From: an uncultured bacterium
GTDB taxonomy: Bacteria; Bacteroidota; Bacteroidia; Bacteroidales; Bacteroidaceae
DNA: 64,000 nt
NCBI GenBank assembly: GCA_905216025.1
Contig: CAJMSE010000003.1
Location: 1 to 64,000 of the forward strand
Direction of reading: 5' to 3'
In this document: piece by piece, positions 62,689 to 64,000 of the stretch
Position numbering within the stretch: position 1 is the first letter of the stretch
Layout of the letters: each line of letters begins with the position of its first letter
Position numbers and translations under genes: made by a program
Notes under the pieces: model-generated
What the model saw: only the letters and a program-made list of their open reading frames with translations
The model's database searches: none
What the model was told of the DNA's origin: nothing

Positions 62689-64000
62689 TTACTTTTTAGC
62701 ATTGCGGGCTCTGATGATACCCATTACAGTAGACTTTCCAAGACGGATGTTGTCGAGCATCGGCCTGTGCGACGGGCAAGTGAACTGGCACGAGCCGCAT
62801 TCGATACATGAAGTGATACCCTCTGCCTCGACCTTCTCCCAGTTGTGCAGTGACGATGCGGTGGCGAGCAGGAACGGCTCCAGGCCCATCGGGCACACGC
62901 CGACGCACTTGCCGCACCGTATACAAGGCTGCGCGGGCTTGCGCTTTGCCTCGTCGTCGCTTATGACGGTGACGCTGTTGGTACCCTTGCATACGGGCAC
63001 TTCGATCGAAGTGAGTGCCTTACCCATCATCGGACCGCCGGCGAGAACCTTGTTGTCGCCCTCCGGCATACCGCCGCAAAGCTCTATAAGGTCGGCCATC
63101 GGCGTTCCCATGCGCACGAGATAGTTGCCCGGCTTGGCCAGCCGCTTGCCCGTGACGGTGGTATAGCGCTCGAAGAGCGGCTTGTTCTTCATCACTGCCT
63201 GATATACGGCGAAGGCCGTACCGACGTTCTGGACGATGGCGCCGACGTTCACGGGGATTGCCGGAGGAGCCGGAACCTGACGCCGGATGACTGCGTCTAC
63301 CAGCTGTTTCTCTCCACCCTGCGGGTAGCGCTGCTTCAGCGGCACCACCTCTATCCTGTCGTCGCCGGCCGTCTTCTTTGCAAGAAGCTCTATAGCCTGC
63401 GGCTTGTTGGTCTCTATTCCGATGTAAGCCTTGTCTACCTTGGCCGCCTTCATCAGCAGTTCGAGACCCACGAGAATCTCGTCAGGGTGCTCCATCATAA
63501 GGCGGTAGTCTGATGTGATATACGGCTCGCACTCCACAGCGTTGATGATGACGCACTCGGCCTTTGCTCCCGGAGGAGGACAGAGCTTGATGAACGTCGG
63601 GAATCCTGCGCCGCCCATACCGGTGACACCGGCTGCCTTTATGCGGTTCACGATTTCTTCGGGCGTCAGTTCGGGGTGCGCAGCCACGGTCTCGAGCTGC
63701 TCCGAGCGGTCGATGGTCTCCTCCCACTCGTCGCCTTCCACATTAATGATAATGGCGGGCACGCGATATCCTGTCGCATCTATTGCCGTGTCGACCTTGA
63801 ACACCGTTCCCGATACGGCCGAGAATATAGGTGCAGAGACGAAACCGCCGGCCTCGGCAATCATCGTTCCGACCTTCACCTTATCGCCTTTCTTGACCAC
63901 CGGTTTTGCCGGCGCGCCGATATGCTGAGACAACGGGTATATGGCCTGCTTGGGAAGCGGCGCCACCTTGGTTGCCACCTCTGCCGTTATCTTGTTCTCT
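62689..64000 (-). CDS. rnfC: Rnf complex subunit RnfC (5' end outside the window)
   Basis: The NADH-facing subunit of Rnf. The frame is open to the window edge: upstream of the internal GTG (63978) the codons read ENKITAEVATKVAPLP, the conserved RnfC start, so the gene begins beyond 64000. Visible are the FMN/NADH-binding region GMGGAGFPTFIKL, SLBB-like sequence, and two 4Fe-4S motifs CIRCGKCVGVCP and CIECGSCQFTCP near the C-terminus. rnfB should lie upstream. Confidence 0.93.
   Translation of the reverse strand, partial: ENKITAEVATKVAPLPKQAIYPLSQHIGAPAKPVVKKGDKVKVGTMIAEAGGFVSAPIFSAVSGTVFKVDTAIDATGYRVPAIIINVEGDEWEETIDRSEQLETVAAHPELTPEEIVNRIKAAGVTGMGGAGFPTFIKLCPPPGAKAECVIINAVECEPYITSDYRLMMEHPDEILVGLELLMKAAKVDKAYIGIETNKPQAIELLAKKTAGDDRIEVVPLKQRYPQGGEKQLVDAVIRRQVPAPPAIPVNVGAIVQNVGTAFAVYQAVMKNKPLFERYTTVTGKRLAKPGNYLVRMGTPMADLIELCGGMPEGDNKVLAGGPMMGKALTSIEVPVCKGTNSVTVISDDEAKRKPAQPCIRCGKCVGVCPMGLEPFLLATASSLHNWEKVEAEGITSCIECGSCQFTCPSHRPMLDNIRLGKSTVMGIIRARNAKK

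Noticed and set aside
63978..64000. GTG at 63978 as the rnfC start
   Set aside because: The codons further upstream still match the conserved RnfC N-terminus, so the true start is outside the window.

Overview
The window is a 64 kb piece of a Bacteroidales chromosome, most likely a Prevotella-like (Prevotellaceae) species. This is inferred from family architecture rather than a 16S gene: an LpxC-FabZ fusion, a FeoA-FeoB fusion, a PorD (DUF4835) type IX secretion gene, a DUF3127 SSB-like protein, a DUF4105/Lnb protein, a UpxY-type capsule antiterminator, and TAnnTTTG-type -7 promoter boxes without Shine-Dalgarno sites. No tRNA, rRNA, CRISPR array, insertion sequence or prophage was seen.

Layout. 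150-941 (-): an M15-peptidase-like DUF5715 protein. 1345-17583 (+): a long housekeeping run with phoH, purC, menG/ubiE, aroE, purM, prfA, pyrF and an HD-domain protein. It continues with the lipid A block lpxD, lpxC-fabZ, lpxA, then miaA, a class A penicillin-binding protein and a PIF1-like helicase with a C-terminal TPR. 17675-28478 (-): an AT-richer surface-polysaccharide operon, read from upxY through wzx, wzy, a GT2, a CDP-polyol pyrophosphorylase-like gene, an SDR, licD, a GT-D-like gene, an acetyltransferase, a GT4 and a GT remnant to wecG/tagA. 28479-29411: a 0.93 kb repeat-rich intergenic region. 29412-35675 (-): a cell-envelope group of ppiD-like, CNNM/CBS transporter, lptC, an outer-membrane protein and coaX. 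35766-44963 (+): lnb-like, pafA-like, secA and feoAB. 45507-45923 (-): DUF3127. 46090-53643 (+): dnaN, exonuclease, coaBC, porD, recN and a protease-like TPR protein. 53809-55368 (-): dnaB. 55461-56285 (+): ispE. 56583-59458 (-): yeiH-like, mntP and galE. 59606-64000 (-): rnfA, rnfE, rnfG, rnfD and rnfC, the last running off the window.

The most interesting region is the polysaccharide locus. Three homopolymeric G/C tracts of 7, 8 and 7 bases lie in or at the ends of its transferase genes. One puts the GT-D-like gene out of frame by exactly one base. Another sits at the junction between a complete GT4 gene and the C-terminal part of a paralogue. All three tracts are followed by TAAAA on their G strand, and two share a longer core on opposite strands. 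Upstream of upxY, two perfect 19-bp inverted repeats 262 bp apart enclose a candidate promoter, as in the invertible capsule promoters of Bacteroides. The locus therefore looks built for two layers of phase variation, one on transcription and one on individual transferases. Its ISPD-like/SDR/LicD trio suggests a polyol-phosphate (for example ribitol-phosphate) decoration.

A second observation is a composite intergenic repeat found four times (near 1053, 29014, 45159 and 56317). It consists of AT-rich 22-bp units followed by GC-rich 22-bp units. A third is a 16-cysteine repeat tail on RnfG. These readings are by eye; I ran no database or folding computation.
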